Of a stretch of DNA of 64,000 bases, positions 1 to 8,702 are shown one piece after another. The DNA is from Chryseobacterium pennae (GTDB lineage Bacteria > Bacteroidota > Bacteroidia > Flavobacteriales > Weeksellaceae): positions 1-64,000 of the forward strand of contig NZ_QNVT01000020.1 in the NCBI RefSeq assembly GCF_003385515.1, in the 5' to 3' direction. Made by a program: the position numbers and the translations under genes. Below the pieces are notes generated by a model. That model was not told the origin of the DNA. It saw only the letters and a program-made list of their open reading frames with translations, and searched no databases. The stretch's first letter is position 1. Every line of letters begins with the position of its first letter.

Positions 1-190
1 AAAATCAAAAACTTTAGATTACAGCTCAGAGGAGTAAAAGATAAATCTTTTTTTCTTTTTAGATTAACCAAACTTTTTGCGTAATCCACAACTTTTGGTA
101 CTGATCCGTTTTATCCAGAATGTGAAACCAATTTTAACAGGTGAACCAACTTTTTATGTGTTGCTTAAAGAAATGTAGGAAAAATGTGAA
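1..190. other. Left flank, no gene recognised
   Basis: AT-rich sequence outside the mobile element with no convincing reading frame on either strand. It may be the end of a neighbouring chromosomal region or the decayed edge of another element inserted in tandem at the same tRNA site. Nothing in it decides between the two. Confidence 0.4.
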
Positions 191-224
191 AAAAAAAACC
201 TACTGATTACAGTAGGTTTTTTTT
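191..224. terminator. Bidirectional intrinsic terminator hairpin
   Basis: An A-tract, the arms CCTACT and AGTAGG around the 6-nt loop GATTAC, then a T-tract. Including the A and T tracts the arms pair over 14 bp, so it can terminate in both directions. It lies just outside the left attachment copy, in the same relative place as the terminator beside the intact tRNA at 27774-27806. Confidence 0.7.
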
Positions 225-230
225 GCTTTA

Positions 231-255
231 TTGCGGAGAGAGAGGGAAACGAACC
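231..255. repeat. attL: degenerate copy of tRNA-Ser 3' end
   Basis: TTGCGGAGAG is shared exactly with 27807-27816 and the next 15 bases differ at three positions, giving 22 of 25 matches to 27807-27831. That is the T-arm and acceptor end of the tRNA gene, a usual crossover site for tyrosine recombinases. The left copy is not a functional tRNA. The mismatches suggest the crossover lies in the exact 10-bp part, or that the copy has drifted. Confidence 0.75.
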
Positions 256-312
256 TTGTTAAAATTAACATATCTAATTTTGTATAAGTATTCTATTTAT
301 CAATATTTTAAA

Positions 313-320
313 TATATTTG
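313..320 (+). promoter_or_regulatory. Candidate -7 box for the integrase gene
   Basis: TATATTTG matches the Bacteroidota -7 consensus TAnnTTTG, 66 bases before the integrase ATG. A TTG at 280-282 is about 30 bases upstream, farther than the usual 19-21, so the -33 element is weak or absent. Confidence 0.45.
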
Positions 321-363
321 TATTAATAAAAACAAGTTGTTTTTATGTTCAATTATGAAAGTA

Positions 364-383
364 TTAGCACCTAATTTAGCACC
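364..383 (+). promoter_or_regulatory. Tandem TAGCACC repeats, candidate integrase arm sites
   Basis: Two copies of TAGCACC 12 bp apart (365-371, 377-383) end three bases before the integrase start codon. The same pair with the same spacing and orientation occurs at 27746-27764 by the right end; 18 of 21 bases match. Paired direct repeats at both ends are typical of recombinase arm-type binding sites. The position over the translation start suggests the integrase could also repress itself. Confidence 0.55.
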
Positions 384-385
384 TT

Positions 386-1627
386 ATGAATTCTACCTTC
401 AAACTTAAAGAACCCAACGGCGAAAAGGAAACACTAATTTACTTCCGTTCTTATTTTGGAAATGAAAATAAGAATTTTATCTATTCTACTGGAGAAAAAA
501 TTAAACCTGAAGAATGGGATTTCGATAACCGGCAACCCAACGATCTAAACGGAAGAACAAAAAGAGCCGAGAGCCATAGAAGTATAAAAAAACAACTTGA
601 CAGATACATCGGTTTTTTCACCGAGATTGTCAATCGTTACAAAAACATTGGCGAAGAGATAACGATTGATATAATAAGACAGCGATTTGACGAAGAATTT
701 AAAAAGATCAAAAGAAAAGACGATTTTTTCAGGATATATGATGAATTTGTTCAGGAAAAAGAAAATGATTATTCTGGAAAGGGAATATCTAAATCAACTA
801 AAAGCAGATATGATTATAACAAAAAATTGTTAGAGAATTTCCAAGAGGAATACAAATTAAAATTAAGTTTAGGTAATTTTGATGAAAAGATCTATAATAA
901 ATTTCTCAAATATTGTATCGAAGAAAAAGACCATTCCGCTAATACTGTCCATAGAAACGTGGGATTATTAAAAACTTTTTTTTATTGGACTTTGAGTAAG
1001 AAATACACCTACAACAATGGTTTTATCAATTTCAAGAAACCTCCCAAATTCCGAACAGACGAGATAGCTCTAAACTACGAGCAGGTGGAACAAATTTATC
1101 AATATGATTTCAGTACAAATAAAAGACTTGAAAGAGTTAGAGATTTGTTTGTTTTTGGATGTGTAACTGGAATGCGCTTTGGAAATTACAATCGTATTTC
1201 AAAACAGGATATTCAAGGGGACTTTATTAGGGTTATTGATTTAAAAAGTAAAACTAAGAATCTTTCAATTCCAATTAATACTATTTCTAAATCAATTCTT
1301 GAAAAGTATGATTATGATTTACCAACTATTACGAATCAAAAGATGAATGAATTTATTAAGGAGGTCTTTAAAGAGCTGAAATTTACTGATGAGATAAAGA
1401 AAACTATGAAATATGGTGATGAATTAGTAGACGTAAAGTCTGAGTTTTGGGAAAGAATTTCCTCACATACTGCAAGAAGAAGCTTTATCACTATAATGAA
1501 AAATAAGAGAGTTCCTGACAAAGTAATTATGAGCTACACAGGACATACTAGTTTAGAGGTCTTCAATGCGTATTACAGACCAAGTGAAGACGATAAAGTT
1601 AATTATATGAACGAAGTTTTTAAGTAA
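386..1627 (+). CDS. int: Tyrosine recombinase / integrase
   Basis: A 413-aa site-specific recombinase of the Bacteroidota tRNA-island type. An N-terminal arm-binding region (about 1-100) precedes a SAM-like core-binding domain (about 110-210) and the catalytic domain (about 225-413). Catalytic residues visible are R264 in TGMRFGNY, H361 and R364 in SHTARRSF, H387 in GHTSLEVF and the nucleophile Y396 or Y397. It should catalyse insertion and excision at the tRNA-Ser site. It lies about 130 bp inside the left attachment copy and reads into the element. The ATG at 386 is supported by the homologous-looking NSTFKLKEPN start; a longer overlapping frame from 223 is not coding. Confidence 0.95.
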   Translation: MNSTFKLKEPNGEKETLIYFRSYFGNENKNFIYSTGEKIKPEEWDFDNRQPNDLNGRTKRAESHRSIKKQLDRYIGFFTEIVNRYKNIGEEITIDIIRQRFDEEFKKIKRKDDFFRIYDEFVQEKENDYSGKGISKSTKSRYDYNKKLLENFQEEYKLKLSLGNFDEKIYNKFLKYCIEEKDHSANTVHRNVGLLKTFFYWTLSKKYTYNNGFINFKKPPKFRTDEIALNYEQVEQIYQYDFSTNKRLERVRDLFVFGCVTGMRFGNYNRISKQDIQGDFIRVIDLKSKTKNLSIPINTISKSILEKYDYDLPTITNQKMNEFIKEVFKELKFTDEIKKTMKYGDELVDVKSEFWERISSHTARRSFITIMKNKRVPDKVIMSYTGHTSLEVFNAYYRPSEDDKVNYMNEVFK

Positions 1628-1709
1628 GCTATTTTGAGTATAAGAAAGATATATTCTATAAAGAAATTAAGGAATTGAAATAATCAATTAGGAATCCCTA
1701 AATCTTATT

Positions 1710-2369
1710 TTACAAATCAATCTTGATATATTCTTTTAAGTAATCTCCTTTTGCTGCTAATCGATTTAAATGATATTGATAATGTTCTATTAGATTTGGA
1801 TTTGATTCATTTTTGTAATCATCGGATTCCATATATTTTTGATATTTTTCTATCTTATCCGAACATAATTCGAAAGCTTCATTATATTTTCCGCACATAA
1901 TTAATGCGTTGATTTTATCTTCGGCAACACTATTTTTTGCAATCTTTTCCCAAGTATTATTATCAAGAAAATATGGATTTTTGCACTTGACGAAATTCTC
2001 AAAAATTACATCCATTATCTTTTGATGATCATATTTTTTAAAATCATAATACGCAGCGTATAACTCCCTATTAAATTTTTTGCTGTAATGGTTCTCTGGA
2101 TTTAAGTAATATGATACACTTAAATCAGGAAAATTCTTTTTGTGCCACCTTTTAAATTTAGAGCTTTCAATGTCAAAATAACAATCAAATTGAATAATTT
2201 CATTTGCATAATTAAATTTGGCGGCAGGAAAATATATCTCATTTTTTATTTCATCAAATTCTCTTACAAATTTTAAACTTTTTGCATTGAAATTAAAATC
2301 ATACTCTTTTAATCTTTCGACTAAAAAATTTTCTAAAGCTTCTTTTAAAACTTCTTTTGGATAGCTCAT
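1710..2369 (-). CDS. Hypothetical protein
   Basis: 219 aa, no signal peptide or membrane segment, not recognised. It is rich in K, N, Y and acidic residues, with a C-terminal alpha-helical stretch (about 140-210: AEDKINALIMCGKYNEAFEL) that looks repeat-like, similar to a single TPR hairpin. It is transcribed against the integrase and the next gene and looks like a single-gene cargo insertion at the left end. Confidence 0.75.
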   Translation of the reverse strand: MSYPKEVLKEALENFLVERLKEYDFNFNAKSLKFVREFDEIKNEIYFPAAKFNYANEIIQFDCYFDIESSKFKRWHKKNFPDLSVSYYLNPENHYSKKFNRELYAAYYDFKKYDHQKIMDVIFENFVKCKNPYFLDNNTWEKIAKNSVAEDKINALIMCGKYNEAFELCSDKIEKYQKYMESDDYKNESNPNLIEHYQYHLNRLAAKGDYLKEYIKIDL

Positions 2370-2608
2370 ATATTATGTGATATGTTTTATAAATTTATAT
2401 ATTAATTTTGAATATATAAAAATTTAGTTTTAACAATTTAGCTTCAATACACATAAATTTATTATTTTGAAAGGGCGTTATAATACAAAAATCTCTACAC
2501 AAAGATAATTTTGCAGGTACGCAATTAGGACTTCAAAATTTAAAAATGGAAAGGTAATTAGAAACTGGTTCTGCGAGAAGGTGGTTTTTATTAATAATCA
2601 ATGAAATT

Positions 2609-3343
2609 ATGGATCAGAAGAAATTATACGGACGTTGGAACTTTTGGGAAGAATTTGTAAGCTATCCTATGATGGTCTATTATCGGATCAGGGGAGAAAA
2701 CATTCAAAAGATGTTGTCAAAAAGAATCGACAAAGCCAAAAAGAAAGCCAGCAAAATTATTCTTACTGAGAAAATGAAAAACGAGTTTTTGATACAGTAT
2801 GAAAAGTTGGAGAATTTTTTCAGCTCTCACTTCAAAGACATCGATATATCAAGAAATCACAATTTTGAGGAGAAAATCAATTATTGTTTAGATGAATATC
2901 GAAAAGAATCCACCTGCTTAATAACTTCAAGTAACCTAATGAAGTTACAGGGGAATTTTCTAAGTGGTGCTGAAACTACCCTTTTTCTATATTTTGCTTT
3001 AGAAAGTAAAACAAAAAGAGAAATTCGCCTGTCGGATATTATGATAGGTGAAAACAGTTCTAAAATTTTCATTGATTTTTTGAAAGACAAAAAGTTCATC
3101 GATGAAAATCACAACCTAATCGTAGATCAGAAATCTTCTTTCATCAGAATCCACCGATTCTTAAAGGACAATCATATTATTAATCCGGATTTTCAAGACA
3201 CCACTATTATTGAGGCGATGGAAAACGAATATAATACCAAGTTTGACAAGGGAACATTTTCAAGAGCTATCACTGTTAAACCCAATGATTTTGAAGAAGA
3301 TATTTATCAAAAATTATCTAAGCTATTTAATATAAGGTATTAA
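2609..3343 (+). CDS. Conserved element backbone protein, unknown function
   Basis: 244 aa, basic N-terminus (RIDKAKKKASK), no signal or membrane segment, not assigned. The C-terminal half (about 110-240) is helical. The 3' end of the gene is duplicated in decayed form at 6708-6764, directly ahead of the excisionase-like gene. I infer that this gene and the HTH gene at 6842 were once neighbours and that 3406-6700 was inserted between them. A role in replication or excision control is only a guess from position. Confidence 0.75.
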   Translation: MDQKKLYGRWNFWEEFVSYPMMVYYRIRGENIQKMLSKRIDKAKKKASKIILTEKMKNEFLIQYEKLENFFSSHFKDIDISRNHNFEEKINYCLDEYRKESTCLITSSNLMKLQGNFLSGAETTLFLYFALESKTKREIRLSDIMIGENSSKIFIDFLKDKKFIDENHNLIVDQKSSFIRIHRFLKDNHIINPDFQDTTIIEAMENEYNTKFDKGTFSRAITVKPNDFEEDIYQKLSKLFNIRY

Positions 3344-3415
3344 ATTTTCGTAGTCGGGTAAAATTTCATCATTAGCCATTCCAATCGTACTATTATGTAT
3401 ATTTGATAGTTAGTG
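3311..3415 (+). repeat. Junction repeat copy A
   Basis: Covers the 3' end of the 244-aa gene plus the following intergenic sequence, including TATATTTG (3398-3405), a -7 type promoter box. Related sequence recurs at 5384-5490 (copy B) and 6708-6835 (copy C). A and C match at roughly 48 of 58 bases over the gene end; A and B share AATCG-n-TATGTATATTTG near the promoter. Confidence 0.6.
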
Positions 3416-3480
3416 CAATTATAAAACGAACTGCAAAATGGAAAATCTTAAAATCGTAAATAAATATCCAATATTAACTG

Positions 3481-3999
3481 ATGTCAAAAAAAATTGACGA
3501 TAATTTGATTGTTCTAAAATTCAGCAACCACCAATATTTTGATTTAGAAAATGATATTTATGAGTTGAACATATTTGGGAATGAGGTAGCTAAAAGCATT
3601 GACCTTATCAAAAAATATAATTTAAATACCGAAACAGTTATTGTAGATGAAATAAACGAACTTGATTTTTTTGTTGGTAATATGGATGAATCACCAGATT
3701 GGGGAGATTGGAACGGAAATTTTTCTATGACTTTTGAAAGATATAGTGGTCAGTTTTCTGAAAAAACTCAAGAAGATTGGGAAAATGAATTAATGTTTCT
3801 GATTGGAGACCAAGTTAGAACTAAGGCATTCCAATCAGTAATTGATGTTAAATTTAGAAGCGCTAAATTTGAACAAACAAAAAAAATGATTATAGAAAAT
3901 CAAATAGAACCAAAAATTCAGGATAATTTGATTTTGCTATTAAATAAAATTCAAAATCTTGATGACGGAGAATTTTATCATACTTTTATGAATAGATAA
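3481..3999 (+). CDS. Hypothetical protein
   Basis: 172 aa, soluble, acidic, not recognised. A tryptophan-rich acidic patch (ESPDWGDWNGNFSMTF, about 76-91) is the most distinctive feature. A possible 19-codon leader frame starting at 3438 overlaps its ATG, so translational coupling is conceivable. It sits at the start of the cargo pocket bounded by junction repeats A and B, downstream of a TATATTTG box at 3398. Confidence 0.7.
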   Translation: MSKKIDDNLIVLKFSNHQYFDLENDIYELNIFGNEVAKSIDLIKKYNLNTETVIVDEINELDFFVGNMDESPDWGDWNGNFSMTFERYSGQFSEKTQEDWENELMFLIGDQVRTKAFQSVIDVKFRSAKFEQTKKMIIENQIEPKIQDNLILLLNKIQNLDDGEFYHTFMNR

Positions 4000-4055
4000 A
4001 AAAATAGATTAAAGAGTAATTGCCAGAGCGGTTTTGCAATAGTGGGTAAAACTGC

Positions 4056-4087
4056 AAAGTTCAACGGCAGTTCTTCGATTGAACTTT
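4056..4087. repeat. Intergenic hairpin in cargo region
   Basis: AAAGTTCAA and TTGAACTTT form a perfect 9-bp inverted repeat around a 14-nt loop. The surrounding sequence (about 4021-4150) also contains ATTGC..GCAAT and TGCCCTGCCA-type dyads. It looks like a structured linker between cargo genes rather than a simple terminator (no T-tract follows). Confidence 0.5.
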
Positions 4088-4177
4088 TACCAAAAAGTGA
4101 AGATTTATACTTTAATTGCCCTGCCATCACCAAGTGCCGAAATGGTCTCCTTAATTGTGTAATGCACTTCGAAAAAT

Positions 4178-5368
4178 ATGAAACAAATTATTACAATCCT
4201 ATTTTTAACATTTTCAGTTACCCTATTTTCTCAGGACTTAAAAACCTTTGAAGGAAATTATAAAGAAGGAACTGCAAAGTATAATTTTTACAAAGGGAAG
4301 GAGAATAATATAATACTGGAAGGTAAATTTGAATATTTTAAAGCCAAGAATCAATCAGAAATTGGTCAACATACTCAAAATTTGAAAGTTGGAACTTGGA
4401 AATATCATTTTGAAAATGACGGTTATAAAATTGAGTTCTATGGAAATTATACCAATGACTTAAAAAATGGAATCTGGATATTCAAATTTCTTGAGAATGG
4501 AATTTCTGAGAGTTATTCTTTGGAATTTCAAGACGATATATTAGTAGGAGAAGTTAATTGGAGCGGTTTAAAGGGCGAGTTTGATACAAAAGGAAGATTC
4601 ATAGGGATTTGGGAAGTGAAAAATGATAACGATAAATATGATGCTACTTTTAATGACAATATTCTTATAATGTTGGAAAAAAGAACATTGAACAACATAT
4701 TGCTTAGTGTTTATCGACCTGACACTTATTCAACAGATTTTACAAAATTATCCTTTGGTGATAATCCTATAATCAGAAAAGAATATAATTTGGATTGGAA
4801 TTTTAGACTAATGAGTGGGGAATTTAATCTTGACAAAATTTACGATATTAATCGTGTTACATTAGATGGAATTAGTGAAACATATCTCGAAAGAGAAATT
4901 TTCTTTAATGCTTTTTTTGAATCCATTACAGATAAATTGAACGACAAGATTTTTGATTATACAAATTGGACTTATTTCAAACTTATTGAATTGAAAAATA
5001 ACCCTGACTTTCTATACTTAAACACTCAAACCATAAAACCCAAGAAAGAAGCAATACATAATAACTTTAATTTAGACAATCTATTAGTTGATGAAAAGCC
5101 CGTCTTTAAAGACGGAAACTCTAATTTTATACCATTTATTAAAGATAATTATTTCAACTTTGATGAAGTTTCGGGTAATGCTGTTATCGAGTTTTTAATT
5201 GACACACAAGGAAATATTAATATTCTAAATGTAAAGACCACAGGGAATTTTTCAGAAAAAGAAATTAGACGTGTGTTGAACCTTTCACCAAAATGGACAC
5301 CCGCCAAAAAGGAAGGAAAGCCAATAGACGTTAAAATTGTTCTTCCTATAAATGTAAATAGAAACTAA
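4178..5368 (+). CDS. Exported protein with TonB C-terminal-like domain
   Basis: 396 aa with a signal peptide (about 1-19, ending TLFSQ). Residues 40-200 contain repeated short beta motifs such as VGTWKYHFENDG and NGIWIFKFLENG, resembling MORN-type repeats. The last 70 residues (VIEFLIDTQGNI, then SPKWTPAKKEGKP) match the TonB C-terminal fold found in many secreted Bacteroidota proteins without a TonB membrane anchor. Likely periplasmic or outer-membrane-associated. Biological role unknown; it is cargo between junction repeats A and B. Confidence 0.8.
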   Translation: MKQIITILFLTFSVTLFSQDLKTFEGNYKEGTAKYNFYKGKENNIILEGKFEYFKAKNQSEIGQHTQNLKVGTWKYHFENDGYKIEFYGNYTNDLKNGIWIFKFLENGISESYSLEFQDDILVGEVNWSGLKGEFDTKGRFIGIWEVKNDNDKYDATFNDNILIMLEKRTLNNILLSVYRPDTYSTDFTKLSFGDNPIIRKEYNLDWNFRLMSGEFNLDKIYDINRVTLDGISETYLEREIFFNAFFESITDKLNDKIFDYTNWTYFKLIELKNNPDFLYLNTQTIKPKKEAIHNNFNLDNLLVDEKPVFKDGNSNFIPFIKDNYFNFDEVSGNAVIEFLIDTQGNINILNVKTTGNFSEKEIRRVLNLSPKWTPAKKEGKPIDVKIVLPINVNRN

Positions 5369-5383
5369 GAAATTGTTTATTAA

Positions 5384-5490
5384 GAATTATCTACACTGTA
5401 TAATATCAAGTATTAGACTTTGAGCAGGTGATTGAATAAATATTTTAAAATCGACAGACTATGTATATTTGGGTGTTAGCTACAAGTTTG
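5384..5490 (+). repeat. Junction repeat copy B
   Basis: AATTATCTACACTGTATAAT and following bases match the 3' end of the 244-aa gene in copies A and C, and TATATTTG (5464-5471) sits where the promoter box lies in copy A. It separates two cargo pairs and probably provides the promoter for 5552-5932. Divergence indicates that it is old. Confidence 0.5.
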
Positions 5491-5551
5491 TAAAAAAACC
5501 GCTTTATTGAATTGAAAATGAACAAATTATTTAAATAACTAAATTTAAAAA

Positions 5552-5932
5552 ATGAAAATATTATTTCTACTCGCTTTCATAATTTCTATAAATTCTTATT
5601 CACAAAACAATTTAAATAAAACATTAATTGGAAAATGGAAATTAGTTGCTGAAAGTGGCAAAAATGGAAGTGCTAAAATTTTTACGAATGAAATTAAAAA
5701 TGGCGAAACATTAATATTCGAAAGTAAAAGTAAGCTTCAAAATGAAAATGGAGATAAAGGAACGTATAAAATCAATGGAAATAAATTAAAAATAAATATT
5801 GCCAAAAAAGAACGATTTTATTTAATGTTTTTTGATGAAATTAACCCCAATAAAATTTATCTAAATCCTGTAACTTCCAAATACGAAATTATTTGTGATG
5901 AAGGTTGTTCATTCACATATATAAAACTGTAA
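5552..5932 (+). CDS. Small exported lipocalin-like protein
   Basis: 126 aa. Signal peptide about 1-17 (LLAFIISINSYSQ). The mature part begins with LIGKWKLVAE and continues as alternating beta strands (GETLIFES, GTYKINGNKLKINI), the pattern of small lipocalin-like domains in secreted Bacteroidota proteins. A binding function is inferred from fold resemblance only. A -7 type box lies at 5464-5471. Confidence 0.7.
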   Translation: MKILFLLAFIISINSYSQNNLNKTLIGKWKLVAESGKNGSAKIFTNEIKNGETLIFESKSKLQNENGDKGTYKINGNKLKINIAKKERFYLMFFDEINPNKIYLNPVTSKYEIICDEGCSFTYIKL

Positions 5933-6088
5933 AAAAACCTTTATATAAGCAGGTATTGGTAAAATTCGGGTTTAAAATTTTTGTGATTTAGTCACACGAA
6001 ATATAACTGCTTAGCTTGATTGAAATTGAACTTCCAGTTCTTATTTATCACACACTTCGACAGTACTTTTTCCATTAGCAAATACTTT

Positions 6089-6619
6089 ATGACCAAAAAA
6101 CTAAATATATCAATACTATTCTGGTTCATCAGTTGTTCCAGTATTTATTCACAAAAAAAAGATGTGGATATTAACAAACAATATCTGAAAATTAAAAATT
6201 CAAAAACATTGATAATTGATAGCCTTTCTCTAATAAGAGGAATTGACTTTAGTAATGGAGATAATGCTGATGAAAAAAAATACAAGATTTTCAAAAAAGG
6301 AAAGAAAATTATCAAAATTGAGTATGATGAGATTAGCAATGGGTCTAGAAAATGGAATAAAAAAACGACCATATTCTTAGAAAATGATATTCCTTTCTTT
6401 ATTGTTGAAAGAATTAATGGCGAGGTGATATATCGATTAGATAGTGGTGAAAAATCAGAACCTCATAAAGTAATTGAAGAAATTTATGTTTATGATTGGA
6501 ATAATGAGAAAGTTAAGAGAATCTATAATGGACACGAAATAACGTACCAAATGAAAATTTGTAAGTTGTGTTATGAAGAATTGATTGAAAAAACTAAACT
6601 GAGATTTAACTCAAAATAA
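6089..6619 (+). CDS. Hypothetical exported protein
   Basis: 176 aa from the ATG at 6089. I prefer this start over 6020 because it gives a clean signal sequence (MTKKLNISILFWFISCSS, cleavage near IYSQ); the upstream 23 codons look like untranslated leader. The mature domain is beta-rich with YDEISNGSRKWNKKT and a late cysteine pair (KICKLC). Not recognised. It ends the cargo pocket before junction copy C. Confidence 0.65.
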   Translation: MTKKLNISILFWFISCSSIYSQKKDVDINKQYLKIKNSKTLIIDSLSLIRGIDFSNGDNADEKKYKIFKKGKKIIKIEYDEISNGSRKWNKKTTIFLENDIPFFIVERINGEVIYRLDSGEKSEPHKVIEEIYVYDWNNEKVKRIYNGHEITYQMKICKLCYEELIEKTKLRFNSK

Positions 6620-6707
6620 TAATGATACTTCTTCTCTGTTTAGCTATCTGAATAAACACAAAAAAGAATAAAAATCATCCACTACTAAAAGTAGATTCTA
6701 TTCTATT

Positions 6708-6764
6708 GATTTTGAAAAAGATATACATCAATAATTATCTAAACTGCTTAATGTCAAGTATTAA
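6708..6764 (+). pseudogene. Decayed 3' end of a second copy of the 244-aa gene
   Basis: The 19 codons read DFEKDIHQ, a stop, then LSKLLNVKY and the natural stop, against DFEEDIYQKLSKLFNIRY at the end of the gene at 2609-3343. No upstream coding part is left. The following bases to about 6835 also resemble the region after the intact gene, so the copied unit is gene end plus downstream promoter region (junction copy C). Confidence 0.65.
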
Positions 6765-6841
6765 ACTTCACGCAATTGAGTGGAGTTGCATAATTATTTA
6801 TTCCAATCATACAATTTTGTCTGCAAATAACATCACAGATT

Positions 6842-7120
6842 ATGCAGACAACCAATCCATTCCAAACCATTCTTGATGAATTAGGGGAAGTAAAAGAGAT
6901 ACTCTATTCTCTCAAAAAAGAACCTGAAATCGAGTTGAAAAAGAAACTGTACTCCATCAAAGAATGTTCAGAAATTCTTAAACTCGATTATCAGACCGTT
7001 CGCTCACACATTTTAAAAGGCAACATCAAAGCTGAACAAATCGGACGATTCTACAGAATCAGCCATTTGGATCTGATGAATGCTTTGAGCGATGTTAAAT
7101 CGCTCAAGTACAAAAGATAA
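6842..7120 (+). CDS. Excisionase-like helix-turn-helix protein
   Basis: 92 aa. An N-terminal helix (about 8-25) is followed by a MerR/excisionase-type winged HTH (about 38-80: YSIKECSEILKLDYQTVRSH, then GNIKAEQIGRFYRIS). Such small proteins precede replication and mobilization genes in Bacteroidota mobilizable elements, where they act as excision factors or as regulators of the replication operon. The next gene starts 78 bp downstream on the same strand. Confidence 0.85.
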   Translation: MQTTNPFQTILDELGEVKEILYSLKKEPEIELKKKLYSIKECSEILKLDYQTVRSHILKGNIKAEQIGRFYRISHLDLMNALSDVKSLKYKR

Positions 7121-7197
7121 ACGAACTCATTTGTTTATCCGAATCATTATTGTTCAACCTTTCCGTAATTCTATTACGGAATCAATCCCTTTAAAAA

Positions 7198-8436
7198 ATG
7201 AGCGAAAAAATTCCTTATCTAAGAGTAGGAACAACGTATTATAAAACGATTGAAAAACCATTAATTTCCGGAGACAAGATTTCGATTCTGGTTCGATGGA
7301 ATCGTGAAACGATTATCAGCGACTACGGAAAAGTATATGTTTCAAAAGTTCCTAAGTATGATGGCTTCTGTTGTATCCCTTCACATCTGGACTACCAGCA
7401 GATCATTCAAGGATTCTACAATGTTTATAACGAAATTCCATATCAGCCTATAGAAGAGAATGTAGAAATCGATAAACTTCAAGAAAAGATTCCATTTTCA
7501 TTGAATTTTATGGAACATATTTTTGGCGAACAGTTGGAATTAGGCTTGGATTATATTAAGATCCTACTCCAATATCCAATTCAGATGCTTCCAATCCTTT
7601 GCTTAGTTAGCAAAGAAAGATCTACCGGAAAATCTACTTTCATCAAATGGCTGAAATCAATCTTTGGACTCAATATGACTTACATCAAAGGAGATTCCTT
7701 CAGCAGTCAGTTCAATTCGGATTGGACTTCAATGCTGATTGTAGCTATTGACGAAGTGTTTTTTGACAAAAAAGAAATCACGGAACGTCTTAAATACCTT
7801 TCCACGACTGATAAAGACAAGAAAGAGGCTAAAGGAAAAGACAGGGAAGAAGTAGAATTCTTCGGCAAATTCATCCTCTGTTCCAATAATGAAGATAACT
7901 TCATTCAGATTGATGAAAATGAGATCCGATTCTGGATTATCAAAGTTAGATCAATCAAAAGCGAGAACACTGAATTTCTACACAATCTCAATAAGGAGAT
8001 TCCTTATTTCCTGCGCTATCTGATTGAAAGACCTTTCCACAGCCATAAGTTGACCAGAATGTGGTTCACGGAGTCTGAGATCAGAACCAAAGCGCTTCAG
8101 AGACTGCTATGGAAAAACAACAATAAGCTCGAATCCAAGATCATTGAACTTTTATATGAGTTTTTTGAGAACACAGAAGATAACAAAATCAATTGTGTTC
8201 CACAGGATATTTTCAATATGCTGGGTAAAATGTTCAAAAACAGTTATTGGACAATCAATGATGTCAGGAAATTACTCAAAGAAATCTGGAAGCTTGAGCC
8301 TCAAAACAATTCATTAGCCTATATCAAATACGACCTAGATTATGGCTTAAGTTTTTTCCAACAGAACAAAATAGGGCGGTACTTTACAATAGAAAAGAAT
8401 TTTATTCTCCAAAAATTTGATGAAATGATGAATTAA
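7198..8436 (+). CDS. Superfamily 3 replicative helicase (primase-helicase family)
   Basis: 412 aa. The ATPase core has Walker A ERSTGKST (about 140-147), Walker B IVAIDEVFF (about 181-189) and the superfamily 3 motif C region FILCSNNEDN (about 226-235). This is the pattern of phage and plasmid primase-helicases (P4-type C-terminal domain). A winged C-terminal domain probably follows after 310. It would unwind the element's origin for replication or after excision. The TGATGAG repeat array begins 33 bp after the stop codon. Confidence 0.9.
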   Translation: MSEKIPYLRVGTTYYKTIEKPLISGDKISILVRWNRETIISDYGKVYVSKVPKYDGFCCIPSHLDYQQIIQGFYNVYNEIPYQPIEENVEIDKLQEKIPFSLNFMEHIFGEQLELGLDYIKILLQYPIQMLPILCLVSKERSTGKSTFIKWLKSIFGLNMTYIKGDSFSSQFNSDWTSMLIVAIDEVFFDKKEITERLKYLSTTDKDKKEAKGKDREEVEFFGKFILCSNNEDNFIQIDENEIRFWIIKVRSIKSENTEFLHNLNKEIPYFLRYLIERPFHSHKLTRMWFTESEIRTKALQRLLWKNNNKLESKIIELLYEFFENTEDNKINCVPQDIFNMLGKMFKNSYWTINDVRKLLKEIWKLEPQNNSLAYIKYDLDYGLSFFQQNKIGRYFTIEKNFILQKFDEMMN

Positions 8437-8468
8437 CAGATAATGAAAAGAAAATCAATCTGTTATCT

Positions 8469-8612
8469 CTCATCAAAAGCCTCATCAAATTTTAAACCCT
8501 TGATTTTTGATGAGAGAGTGATGAGAAGAAAATCTCAAGTTTGATGAGATGATGAGAATTTGATGAGAATTTAAATTATTACAATTCAATTAATTACAAA
8601 GTTCTCTCATCA
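8469..8612. repeat. Iteron-like TGATGAG array, candidate replication origin
   Basis: Eight exact copies of TGATGAG in 144 bp: inverted at 8469, 8481 and 8606, direct at 8508, 8519, 8542, 8550 and 8561. One degenerate copy follows at 8614-8620. Direct copies are commonly extended to TTTGATGAGA. Inverted copies flank the direct ones symmetrically. The array lies between the helicase and the primase gene, is AT-rich and has no coding potential, as expected for an iteron-type origin of an element that replicates after excision. Confidence 0.65.
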
Positions 8613-8702
8613 ATTCATCAAAAATTAGTCAAAACCAAACCCGTCCGCTTGAACCGACAGAACACCTACTATTTATTACTAAAAAACATTAAAAATTACA
8701 CA

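Noticed and set aside
4042..4251. A 69-codon open frame between cargo genes
   Set aside because: It runs through the structured intergenic sequence and into the signal peptide region of the following gene in another frame; no start context or protein-like composition.
8469..8612. A CRISPR array
   Set aside because: The repeat unit is 7-10 bp with irregular spacing and both orientations; no unique spacers and no cas genes.
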